A model generated the notes under the pieces. The model did no database searches. It saw only the letters and a program-made list of their open reading frames with translations, and was not told the DNA's origin. The translations under genes and the position numbers were made by a program. A stretch of 48,002 nucleotides of DNA, taken from the NCBI GenBank assembly GCA_013002305.1, contig JABDKG010000084.1:1-48002 (forward strand), read 5' to 3'. Shown piece by piece: positions 8,723 through 16,425 of this stretch. Every line of letters starts with the position of its first letter. The stretch's first letter is position 1. This DNA is from Hellea sp. (GTDB lineage Bacteria; Pseudomonadota; Alphaproteobacteria; Caulobacterales; Maricaulaceae).

Positions 8723-9805
8723 ATGACCTATTCCGAGACAGCAGCACTCAAAGCTTTGGCACAAATACAGGACCTCGACGGGAAGCGCGATATTGTGGCT
8801 GCCGGTCGGCTTGGTGACTTGGCGTATGAGGATGGATATTTAAGGGTTATCTTGCAAATTAGGCCGACAGAGGCAGATAAGTTCGAGGCGGTCCGAAAGC
8901 GCGCCGAAGCAACGCTGAAATCTCTGGATGGCGTTGATCGCGTGACAGTAATGCTGACGGCTCACAAGGCCGCGCCAGAGGTAGCGCCGAAACCCAAACG
9001 CAGCGCCAATCCGCACCAAGCCCGCCGCCCTGAAGGATATCAAGGCGACGCATTGGTTGATCATGTCATCGCGGTTTCAAGCGCCAAGGGAGGCGTTGGG
9101 AAATCAACCGTTGCCGTCAATTTAGCTGTCGCGCTTGCCAAACAAGGTAAGAAAATCGGGTTGCTGGACGCTGATGTTCATGGGCCGTCAGTTCCAATGT
9201 TAATGGGTTTGTCAGGATCGCGCGCGGTGACGACTGAGAAGGAAGGCCGCCGACTAATTACACCATTTGAAGCCTACGGCGTCAAAACCATGTCTATTGG
9301 ATTTTTAACCGACGGAGACGGACCGATCGTATGGCGCGGCCCGATGGTGCAGGGCGCAATTTCGCGTATGCTTTGGGACGTTGATTGGGGCGAGCTTGAT
9401 ATGCTGATTATCGACATGCCTCCGGGGACCGGCGATCCGCAACTCGGCCTAGCGCAAGATATTAAACCGCGCGGCGCTTTGATTGTCTCGACGCCGCAGG
9501 ACCTGGCGCTGCTTGACGCCCTCAAAGGTGTGGCTATGTTTGGTAAAGTCGATATTCCTGTCTTGGGATTGATCGAGAATATGAGTGTATTTATCTGTCC
9601 GGATTGCGGCGGTTCACATGATATTTTTGGAAGTGGCGGCGTTAAAGACGAGGCCAGCAAATTGGGCGTGCCGCTATTGGGGCAAGCCCCGCTGCACATG
9701 GAGATCCGAAAACGTAGCGATGCCGGGAAGCCAATTGCCATAGACGATACCGCCGAAGCCAATTTCTTCACAACTATCGCGCAAAATCTGATGCAATTGC
9801 TCTAA
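8723..9805 (+). CDS. mrp: Mrp/ApbC iron-sulfur cluster carrier ATPase
   Basis: The likely start is ATG 8723 (MTYSETAALKALAQIQD), one base after the preceding stop; an ATG at 8693 inside that gene is in frame. The product is 360 residues: an N-terminal MIP18/DUF59 domain (about 1-85), a Pro/Lys-rich linker, then a ParA/MinD-type ATPase with the deviant Walker A motif SAKGGVGKSTVAVNLA and the Fe-S ligand pair in FICPDCGGSHDIFG. Proteins of this family bind a 4Fe-4S cluster at a dimer interface and deliver it to apoproteins in the cytoplasm. Confidence 0.95.
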   Translation: MTYSETAALKALAQIQDLDGKRDIVAAGRLGDLAYEDGYLRVILQIRPTEADKFEAVRKRAEATLKSLDGVDRVTVMLTAHKAAPEVAPKPKRSANPHQARRPEGYQGDALVDHVIAVSSAKGGVGKSTVAVNLAVALAKQGKKIGLLDADVHGPSVPMLMGLSGSRAVTTEKEGRRLITPFEAYGVKTMSIGFLTDGDGPIVWRGPMVQGAISRMLWDVDWGELDMLIIDMPPGTGDPQLGLAQDIKPRGALIVSTPQDLALLDALKGVAMFGKVDIPVLGLIENMSVFICPDCGGSHDIFGSGGVKDEASKLGVPLLGQAPLHMEIRKRSDAGKPIAIDDTAEANFFTTIAQNLMQLL

Positions 9806-9836
9806 TTTTAACTGAATATCTCCTGAACAAAGCGTT

Positions 9837-9865
9837 TTGCATTGGTACATATCCATGCCTATAAT
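9837..9865 (+). promoter_or_regulatory. Candidate sigma70-type promoter for the Asp-rich protein gene
   Basis: TTGCAT (9837-9842) and a perfect TATAAT (9860-9865) are separated by 17 bases, which would start transcription near 9872. The ATG at 9894 follows, with GAGGGAG as ribosome site. The -35 box is weak (TTG only). Confidence 0.5.
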
Positions 9866-9893
9866 CTTTGCAAAATCAAAGAGGGAGAACATT

Positions 9894-10385
9894 ATGAAAC
9901 GTCTTTTCACAGGTACAGCATTAGCTTTAATTTTCGCGGCGGGTTCAGCCTACGCGCAGGATAGCACGAAACAAAGCGATTCAAATGTAACTGAGCCGGC
10001 GACCAAAGCCAGCAGTTCAGACTTTGAAATTCGAGTGAACCGAATAGACATGGCGGTCACAGCGCCGGATGGCAATGATGACAATGATTACGACGATGAT
10101 GATGACGATGATGATGACGATGACGACGGGCCAGCGACGGACTATAATTCATCGCGCAGCAACAAAGCTGACGGCATTTCCTATTCTGGCGGCGGTGTTG
10201 ATGACGTAGACGTTGACAATGATGATAGTGTCGAAGCTCGAACCTACAATAGTTCCCGAAGTAATAAAAACGGAAACAATGTGATTGATCTTGGCGGAGA
10301 TGATGAAGAAACCGGCACTGCAGACGATCGAAAAATTGGCGATGTCTTACCACCGCCGCCGATGCCGGAAGATACTGAGGACTAG
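9894..10385 (+). CDS. Secreted Asp-rich protein with a repeated YNSSRSNK motif
   Basis: A 163-residue protein starting at ATG 9894 behind GAGGGAG. The signal peptide is MKRLFTGTALALIFAAGSAYA|QDS. The mature protein is strongly acidic: twelve consecutive aspartates are encoded at 10092-10127 by mixed GAC/GAT codons. The octapeptide YNSSRSNK occurs twice (10143-10166 and 10245-10268), each time followed by a Gly-rich and then an Asp-rich stretch. The C-terminus is LPPPPMPEDTED. I do not recognise a family. Divalent cation binding is plausible from composition only. The stop lies one base from the end of the convergent marC-family gene, with no room for a separate terminator. Confidence 0.8.
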   Translation: MKRLFTGTALALIFAAGSAYAQDSTKQSDSNVTEPATKASSSDFEIRVNRIDMAVTAPDGNDDNDYDDDDDDDDDDDDGPATDYNSSRSNKADGISYSGGGVDDVDVDNDDSVEARTYNSSRSNKNGNNVIDLGGDDEETGTADDRKIGDVLPPPPMPEDTED

Positions 10386-10386
10386 C

Positions 10387-11013
10387 TTAAAATAATGTAC
10401 CTTGAATGCCGTCGAGCACAAATTGCGCGGCCAGTGTCGCGAGCAATACGCCTAATATGCGGGTCAGAACTTCCGTAAAGCTTTTACCTAACAATTTAAA
10501 CAGCGGACCGGCGATCAGGAACGAAATATAGGTGATAACCAATACAGCAAGCAAAGCCAGCAAGATTGATGCTTCTTGCGCTTTGTTACTGGCTTGCGAC
10601 ATGAGGATCAACAACGATGCCATCGTGCCGGGGCCCGCAATCATAGGTATACCCATCGGGAAAACCGAAATATCTTCTGGATTTTCGGCCTCTTCCAGCG
10701 CTTCTTCGGCTCGATCTTCTCGGGATTCGGTGCGCTTTTCAAAAACCATATTGAGGCCAATTATGAACAGCATAATTCCGCCTGCTATACGCAAAGCATC
10801 GAGGCTAATCCCAAGTTTGGCAAAAATAAATTCACCGGCATAGGCAAATCCAAACAGAATAATAGCGGCGACAAATACCGACTTGAACGCCATGATGTTT
10901 TGGTGTTTACGGCTAGTGCCTTGGGTCAGAGTCGCAAAAATCGGCGCGCAGCCGGGAGGATCGATAATCACAAAGAGAATCGTAAAAGCCGATATGAAGA
11001 GTTCTATTTCCAT
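10387..11013 (-). CDS. MarC-family integral membrane protein
   Basis: A 208-residue protein with about six hydrophobic segments. The opening IELFISAFTILFVIIDPPG and the later PMGIPMIAGPGTMASLLILM are signatures of the MarC/UPF0056 family, whose transported substrate is not established. A charged cytoplasmic loop (KRTESREDRAEEALEEAENPED) separates the two three-helix halves. It is a single gene; its 3' end nearly touches the convergent Asp-rich protein gene. Confidence 0.88.
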   Translation of the reverse strand: MEIELFISAFTILFVIIDPPGCAPIFATLTQGTSRKHQNIMAFKSVFVAAIILFGFAYAGEFIFAKLGISLDALRIAGGIMLFIIGLNMVFEKRTESREDRAEEALEEAENPEDISVFPMGIPMIAGPGTMASLLILMSQASNKAQEASILLALLAVLVITYISFLIAGPLFKLLGKSFTEVLTRILGVLLATLAAQFVLDGIQGTLF

Positions 11014-11112
11014 TGTGTTTGGCAGTTAGTCCATCTATCGACCGATAACAATATGCAAAAATGCAAGGCAGGTTGCCGGCAATATCTAGATCGAGCAATT
11101 CGGCTCTCTTAT

Positions 11113-12678
11113 TTAATTGCGCTTAAACATCACATGAGCGGCATTGTGCCCGGGCGCGCCGGTGACGCCGCCGCCGGGATGGGTACCGGAGCCGCACATA
11201 AAGAGACCTTTAATCGGGCTTTTATATGCCCCGAAACCGAGGACCGGCCGGGCTGAGAACAGCTGATCAAGGCTCATGGCGCCTTGGAAAATATCTCCGC
11301 CGATGAGGCCAAAGCGCCGTTCAATATCCAGCGGGGAATTAATTTGCCGCGCGATCACAGATTTTTCGAATCCGGGGGCGTAACGCTCAACCGTTTTGAT
11401 TATATGATTGGCTACGTCGTTGCGGACATCGTCCCAGCTTCTATCCTTGCCAAGATCAAACTTGAATTGTTGACAAAACAGGCTTGCCACATGCTGTCCC
11501 TTTGGTGCCAAACTATCGTCCAGCGTTGACGGGATCAGCATTTCAATTATGGGCTTATCTGACCAACCTTTAGAGTGCGCCGATATCCAAGCCTGATCCA
11601 TATAGTCCAGTGATGGCGCGATAATGATGCCCGATGTCAAAAAATCCTCGCCCTTCGGCGCATTGTTGAACTTCGGGAGCTCCGACAAAGCAACGTTCAT
11701 GCGAAATGTGCCGGATTGGGATTTATAGCCGCTCATGCGCCAACGAAAATCCTCGGGGAGATCAGCCGGATCAAGCAGACGTTCATACAATATTTTAGGA
11801 TGGACTGAGCTGGCGATCTGTTTGGCACGAATGACCTCGTCATTTGCGATGACGGCGCTGGCACGCCCGTTTTCTGTTTTGATCTTTGAGACAGGGCTAT
11901 CCGTGCGGATTTCAACACCAGCAGCGAGACAGGCGCTTTTCATCGCTTGGGTTATAGCGCCCATACCGCCAATAGCGTGGCCCCAAGCCCCGGGAACGCC
12001 GCGCGCTTCGCCAAAGACATGATGCAAAAGGACATAGGCGCTTCCGGGTTCATAGGGAGAGGCAAAATGCCCGACCACAGCATCAAAGCCGAAAAGGGCT
12101 TTCACCGCTTCATTTTCAAAGTAACGATCAAGAATTTCGCCGGCAGACTTAGTAAAGAAATCCAGTAAGTCCCGCTGGGTCTCCAGTCCCGCTTTTTGCG
12201 CGATCCGGCCTGCCTTAAGGGCTGCCATAAGATCAGAAAAACCGCCGCCAGCATTAGGAGGGGCCGTAAGGAGGAATTTTTTGAGAACCGTGACGACTTT
12301 ATCAAGACGAGCTTCATATAGTGGAAAATTTTCGGCGTCTTTCTTGGAATGGCGCGAAATTTCTTTCGCCGTAAGGCCTTTAGGCCCGGCTAGTAAATAA
12401 CCCCCGTCATAGGGCAGGAAATTGTCGACCTTACGCAAAACAACTTCAAGCCCATGCTCATAAAGTTTCATGTCATCAATGACTTTCGGCTGCAAAAGAG
12501 AAACCGTATAGGCGGCCACTGAATTACGAAAACCCGGATGAAACTCTTCGGTAAAAGCGGCGCCGCCAACCTCGTGATGGCGCTCCAATATTAAGACTTT
12601 TTTGCCTTTGCGGGCTAAATAGAAGGCGCAGGTCAGGCCATTATGTCCGCCGCCTATAATGATTGTGTCATATTGCAT
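11113..12678 (-). CDS. Phytoene-desaturase-like FAD/NAD(P)-dependent oxidoreductase
   Basis: The start is set at the ATG giving MQYDTIIIGGGHNGLTCAF; upstream in-frame ATGs at 12690 and 12714 are possible. The product is about 521 residues. The Rossmann dinucleotide motif GGGHNGL plus ERHHEVGGAAFTEEF at the N-terminus and the C-terminal FAD-contact region (GLFMCGSGTHPGGGVTGAPG) place it in the CrtI/PYROXD2-like branch of amino-oxidase-fold flavoproteins. No carotenoid genes are nearby, so a carotenoid substrate should not be assumed. It appears monocistronic and is divergent from chvI. Confidence 0.88.
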   Translation of the reverse strand: MQYDTIIIGGGHNGLTCAFYLARKGKKVLILERHHEVGGAAFTEEFHPGFRNSVAAYTVSLLQPKVIDDMKLYEHGLEVVLRKVDNFLPYDGGYLLAGPKGLTAKEISRHSKKDAENFPLYEARLDKVVTVLKKFLLTAPPNAGGGFSDLMAALKAGRIAQKAGLETQRDLLDFFTKSAGEILDRYFENEAVKALFGFDAVVGHFASPYEPGSAYVLLHHVFGEARGVPGAWGHAIGGMGAITQAMKSACLAAGVEIRTDSPVSKIKTENGRASAVIANDEVIRAKQIASSVHPKILYERLLDPADLPEDFRWRMSGYKSQSGTFRMNVALSELPKFNNAPKGEDFLTSGIIIAPSLDYMDQAWISAHSKGWSDKPIIEMLIPSTLDDSLAPKGQHVASLFCQQFKFDLGKDRSWDDVRNDVANHIIKTVERYAPGFEKSVIARQINSPLDIERRFGLIGGDIFQGAMSLDQLFSARPVLGFGAYKSPIKGLFMCGSGTHPGGGVTGAPGHNAAHVMFKRN

Positions 12679-12756
12679 GTTAAAGCCCATACGAATTAAG
12701 GCAAATTTAGGCAAGCCCCCGTCATAAGCGTGCCATATTCAGAATGCAGGTAAGCC

Positions 12757-12784
12757 TTGAGTTAAGAGCTTTGTCGCTTACAAT
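12757..12784 (+). promoter_or_regulatory. Candidate promoter of the chvI operon
   Basis: TTGAGT (12757-12762) and TACAAT (12779-12784) with a 16-base spacer lie 24 bases before the chvI ATG; a GGAGAG ribosome site follows. This is the only good sigma70-like pair in the gap between the divergent oxidoreductase gene and chvI. Confidence 0.45.
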
Positions 12785-12808
12785 TGACTCACGATTTGGA
12801 GAGATCAC

Positions 12809-13513
12809 ATGCGAAAGATATATCTCGTCGATGACGATGAAAACATTTTGACATCAGTTTCCATGTTTTTGGAAAATGAGGGATATGATGTCCGTTGCTT
12901 CCACGATGGTGTTTCAGCTTTGGAAGTTTTAAATAATGAACCGCCGGATCTCGCCGTATTTGATATTAAGATGCCGCGGATGGATGGGCTCGAGCTCTTG
13001 CGTCGATTGCGCCAATCTTCAAATCTTCCGGTTATCTTCCTGACGTCAAAAGATGATGAATTTGATGAGGCGATCGGCCTCAATATGGGCGCTGATGATT
13101 ATATAAAGAAACCGTTTTCTCAGCGATTACTTGGGGAACGGATCAAAGCCGTCCTTCGCCGCGCCTCGCTAACTAACATCGAGCTTCCGGTACCTGATGA
13201 GGACGATCAGAAGATCATGAAACGCGGAAAATTGACATTGGATCCCAATCGGCATGCTTGTTCTTGGGACGGGCAGCCAATCCGGCTTACAGTCACCGAG
13301 TTTTTGATCCTCGAAGCGCTTGCACGGCGACCGGGTTTTGTGAAGTCGCGAGACCAGCTCATGGACGCGGCTTATGATGATCAGATTTATGTTGATGATC
13401 GGACGATAGATAGCCACATAAAGCGACTGCGCAAAAAGTTCCGCAAGACGGATAAAGAATTTGATGGTATCGAAACGCTCTATGGAGTCGGATACAAATA
13501 TCGCGAAGCCTGA
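12809..13513 (+). CDS. chvI: Response regulator ChvI (OmpR family)
   Basis: A 234-residue protein. Receiver domain at 1-120 with the acidic pocket D8-D9-D10, phospho-acceptor D52 ([12 protein letters not shown]) and Lys in YIKKPFS. The winged-helix DNA-binding domain (about 135-232) carries the OmpR pattern [17 protein letters not shown] and [14 protein letters not shown]. Similarity to ChvI/ExoS-type regulators and the chvG partner support the name. In alphaproteobacteria ChvG-ChvI responds to acid and envelope stress. The stop lies inside the next gene's start region (overlap about 32 bases). Confidence 0.93.
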   Translation: MRKIYLVDDDENILTSVSMFLENEGYDVRCFHDGVSALEVLNNEPPDLAVFDIKMPRMDGLELLRRLRQSSNLPVIFLTSKDDEFDEAIGLNMGADDYIKKPFSQRLLGERIKAVLRRASLTNIELPVPDEDDQKIMKRGKLTLDPNRHACSWDGQPIRLTVTEFLILEALARRPGFVKSRDQLMDAAYDDQIYVDDRTIDSHIKRLRKKFRKTDKEFDGIETLYGVGYKYREA

Positions 13514-15161
13514 TCGGCGTACCGGCGACGAGCGTCGTTCGCGATCAAAAGTGCGCCGACAGCAGCATCCGGTTCAAGAAAGATCTATATTATTTTCCCG
13601 GCTGACCCGAGTGATTTTCCTATCCCATTTGTTCGGGCTGGTGATATTGATGGTTGGGTCATTGACGCTCAATCAATATTCCAAAGGATTGATTGAAGCG
13701 CGAATCGAGAACCTTAAATCTCAAGCCTTACTCGTGACGTCTATCATGGGCGATACAGCGACTGGTTTCGGCGCTGACGCTCAGCTTGATATCGACAAAG
13801 CCAGAATAATAATTGGACGTTTGGACCTTCCGCCAGAGTGGCGGCTACGCCTACATGATACGGGTCAAAACCTGCTCGTTGATAGTGAACAAATCGGGGC
13901 TGATATTTCGGTCGGAGAATTGCCGCCGCTCGATACCGGGGCGCAAAAGATTATTAAATCAGCCGACGCGAAATTTTCGATGCGGAATTTTCTGAAAAGT
14001 TTACCGTGGCGAAAACGGGCGCGCGACAATAATCGGCGGGATCTACAAGCAGAGCTGCGGCGGGCCTTGCTGGGCGAAACTGTGAGTGAAGAGAAATATG
14101 ATTCAGAAGATCGTCATATTGTTACGGTCAGCACGCCTGTCAAAAGGGTACAGGAGATTTTAGGGGTCGTGACGCTGGAATCTTACGATGTTGAAGATAT
14201 TATCGATCAAGAACGTTTATCGTTATTGCCGTTTATAGGATGGGCTATTTTCGCGTCGCTCATTTCCTCGATTGCTTTGACAATGTCGATTGTTTTTCCG
14301 CTCCGTGATCTATCGCGCGCCGCTCAAGTGGTCGCCCGGACCAATAAGAAAGTCGACCAGATCCCCGATTTCTCTTACCGAAAAGATGAAATAGGCGACC
14401 TATCCCTAATGTTGGGGGAAATGACGCGCGGCCTATATTCCAGGATTGACGATATCGCCAATTTTGCGGCCGATGTCGCTCATGAGATCAAGAACCCTCT
14501 GACCTCTCTACGCAGCGCATCGGATACATTGCGGCATGCCAAATCGGATGAGCAGCGCGAAAAACTCATTCATATTATCCAAGATGATGTGGGCCGGATG
14601 GACCGGCTTATTACGGATATTTCCAAGGCATCCAAAGTCGATGCCAATCTAGCCCGAGAAAAAGCAGAGCCAATAAATCTCTCAGAGCTCCTTAACAATG
14701 TAGTCGAATTTTATCAGGAAACCCGAAAAGACGGCGATCCAAATGTTGAGTTTATCCCTGTGGATACCATCAAAGTCGAGGCGGTTTTCATACGGGGATT
14801 TGAGACGCCTTTTGCGCAAGTGATCCGCAATTTGGTAGACAATGCTATGACGTTTTCGCCGGAAAACGGAACTGTGAAAATATCCTTGGCGGCAAGAACG
14901 GAGAATAATGCAGCCCGCGCCGTCATAAATGTGGAGGATGAAGGTCCCGGAATACCGCCTGACAACCTCGAGACTATCTTTGATCGATTTTATACAGAGC
15001 GACCCAAAGGCGCGCAATTTGGATCTCATTCCGGCCTAGGTCTGGCTATATGCCGTCAGATTGTAACCGCCCACAAAGGATATATTTTTGCCGAAAACAG
15101 AAATCCAGAAAGCCGGACCGGCGGCGCGAGATTTGTGATAAATTTACCACGCCAAGCCTGA
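13482..15161 (+). CDS. chvG: Sensor histidine kinase ChvG
   Basis: The start ATG 13482 ([19 protein letters not shown]) is favoured; TTG 13461 and ATG 13464 are in frame further inside chvI. About 559 residues: basic cytoplasmic N-terminus, transmembrane helix near 45-65, periplasmic sensor domain, second helix near 250-275, HAMP linker, H-box [21 protein letters not shown]-box [12 protein letters not shown] and G-boxes [10 protein letters not shown] and SGLGLAICR. All catalytic motifs are intact. It is the partner kinase for ChvI. The EIIA gene follows after 72 bases. Confidence 0.93.
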   Translation: MESDTNIAKPDRRTGDERRSRSKVRRQQHPVQERSILFSRLTRVIFLSHLFGLVILMVGSLTLNQYSKGLIEARIENLKSQALLVTSIMGDTATGFGADAQLDIDKARIIIGRLDLPPEWRLRLHDTGQNLLVDSEQIGADISVGELPPLDTGAQKIIKSADAKFSMRNFLKSLPWRKRARDNNRRDLQAELRRALLGETVSEEKYDSEDRHIVTVSTPVKRVQEILGVVTLESYDVEDIIDQERLSLLPFIGWAIFASLISSIALTMSIVFPLRDLSRAAQVVARTNKKVDQIPDFSYRKDEIGDLSLMLGEMTRGLYSRIDDIANFAADVAHEIKNPLTSLRSASDTLRHAKSDEQREKLIHIIQDDVGRMDRLITDISKASKVDANLAREKAEPINLSELLNNVVEFYQETRKDGDPNVEFIPVDTIKVEAVFIRGFETPFAQVIRNLVDNAMTFSPENGTVKISLAARTENNAARAVINVEDEGPGIPPDNLETIFDRFYTERPKGAQFGSHSGLGLAICRQIVTAHKGYIFAENRNPESRTGGARFVINLPRQA

Positions 15162-15233
15162 TTGTGGCGTAAAGGGGTATTTTTTGCGTCAAAGTCGATT
15201 GCCTATCCAAAAAAAATAGTTTTTAGTTTTTTC

Positions 15234-15638
15234 ATGATAGGAATGGTCATAGTCACGCACGGCAAACTTGCTATTGAACTTCGCAAAGCCACTGAACATG
15301 TGGTTGGCCCGCAGGAAAATGTTGAGACCGTTTGCATTGGCCCTGATGATAATATGGAAAGGCGCCGTGATGATATTCGCAAGGCTGTCGCGAAGGCGAA
15401 TGCCAAGGAGGGCGTGATTATTTTAACGGACATGTTTGGCGGAACGCCGTCAAATTTGGCTATTTCTCTTTTGGATGACAAAAAGGTCGAAGTGATTGCG
15501 GGTGTCAATCTTCCCATGTTAATCAAGTTGGCAGAAGCGCGGCGAAACATGACATTAGCTGAGGCCGCGAAAACCGGCCGTGATGCAGGACAGCGGTATA
15601 TCGCTATTGCATCTGAAATCTTGGCAGGCCAAACTTAA
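15234..15638 (+). CDS. PTS EIIA component, mannose family (PtsM/ManX type)
   Basis: The start ATG 15234 gives MIGMVIVTHGKLAIELRKA, the normal start of this family; the frame is open upstream to a TTG at 15162 but that stretch (basic/aromatic) does not belong. 134 residues. Phospho-accepting His is in VTHGKLA; the ILTDMFGGTPSN loop is typical of EIIA(Man). In alphaproteobacteria this protein and HPr form a regulatory, non-transporting phosphorelay fed by EI(Ntr). No EIIB/C/D is present. The hprK gene that normally stands between chvG and this gene is missing. Confidence 0.9.
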   Translation: MIGMVIVTHGKLAIELRKATEHVVGPQENVETVCIGPDDNMERRRDDIRKAVAKANAKEGVIILTDMFGGTPSNLAISLLDDKKVEVIAGVNLPMLIKLAEARRNMTLAEAAKTGRDAGQRYIAIASEILAGQT

Positions 15639-15641
15639 TTC

Positions 15642-15932
15642 ATGCAAACTTACGCCAGCGCAACAGTTCAGTTAACCAATAAACGTGGTCTTCATGCCCG
15701 TGCCTCGCACAAATTCGTTGCGCGGGCTTTGGAATTCGAATCTCAAATCGAGGTTAAAAGCCACAATAGCGTCTGCGCGGAAACCGTGGTCGCTGATTCC
15801 GTCATGGAATTACTGCTTCTGGGGTCCGCTTGCGGCGAAGATATTACGATTTCAGCTCGGGGCAAGGATGCCAAGAAGGCTGTCTCCAGTCTCATTACGC
15901 TCGTCAAAAACCGGTTTGGCGAGGAGGATTAA
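15642..15932 (+). CDS. HPr family phosphocarrier protein
   Basis: A 96-residue protein. The active-site His lies in NKRGLHARASHKFV. The region aligned to the regulatory Ser46 of other HPr proteins reads ADSVMELLLLG, so a serine is retained although no HPr kinase gene is present here. It accepts phosphate from EI and passes it to EIIA. The gene starts three bases after the EIIA stop, and its TAA shares a base with the next ATG (TAATG). Confidence 0.92.
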   Translation: MQTYASATVQLTNKRGLHARASHKFVARALEFESQIEVKSHNSVCAETVVADSVMELLLLGSACGEDITISARGKDAKKAVSSLITLVKNRFGEED

Positions 15933-16354
15933 TGCGTTTTTATTTGGCTATATTCGGCCTATTCGCGAGCGGCTTAATGTGGTCTTGCTCGACCGCACCA
16001 TATTTTAAGCCCAAAAGTGAGTACCCGCCCGATCCATGGGTAAAAGGGTACTCCAATCCGGACGATTGTCTTGGCGGCGAGCAACTCGCGGCCCGAAAAT
16101 TTTATTTGCCGGATTATCCCCGAACTGCTTTTAATGCGGGTCGACAAGGCTGGGTAATTGTTCGGCTCGATGTTACACAGGCGGGCGAAACCGAAAACGT
16201 CACAATTGAACGGTCTGTACCGGCGGGGACATTTGACGGCGCAGCAAAACAAGCGGTTCGCGAGTGGCAATTTGAACCGCCGAAATCTGGCCCTATGTCA
16301 GATTGCCGGGTTCTGCTAAGATTCCGATTGGGCGGTGTTAGTTTAGGCGCGTAA
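15932..16354 (+). CDS. Small TonB-C-terminal-domain lipoprotein
   Basis: 140 residues, starting at ATG 15932 directly on the HPr stop and behind a strong GAGGAGG. The N-terminus MRFYLAIFGLFASGLMWSC looks like a lipoprotein signal, though Trp at -2 is unusual for a lipobox. From residue 62 on it carries a TonB C-terminal domain (YPRTAFNAGRQGWVIVRLDV ... AVREWQFEPP). Unlike true TonB it has no Pro-rich spacer and, if lipidated, no inner-membrane helix, and no ExbB/ExbD is nearby. Coupling to HPr is by position only. Two cysteines in the mature part (DDCLGG, SDCRVLL) might form a disulfide. Confidence 0.75.
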   Translation: MRFYLAIFGLFASGLMWSCSTAPYFKPKSEYPPDPWVKGYSNPDDCLGGEQLAARKFYLPDYPRTAFNAGRQGWVIVRLDVTQAGETENVTIERSVPAGTFDGAAKQAVREWQFEPPKSGPMSDCRVLLRFRLGGVSLGA

Positions 16355-16425
16355 GTGCCAAAAATTGTGGTTTTCTGATCAGGTCCTTCCATGTAGGGTC
16401 TGCAGAATCAAACTAAGGTCATACT

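Noticed and set aside
9274-9771. 165-codon minus-strand frame inside mrp
   Set aside because: It mirrors the conserved ATPase domain; the product is Ser/Pro-rich shadow sequence.
11014-11112. Terminator between the oxidoreductase and marC-family genes
   Set aside because: Short symmetrical pieces (TGCA-AAAA-TGCA) exist but no stem with a T-run could be drawn.
10576-11256. 226-codon plus-strand frame opposite the marC-family gene
   Set aside because: It has a low-complexity, strongly basic product with no recognisable motif and lies antisense to a well-supported membrane protein gene.
15162-15233. N-terminal extension of EIIA to a TTG at 15162
   Set aside because: The extra 24 residues do not fit the family, and the normal EIIA(Man) start occurs at 15234.
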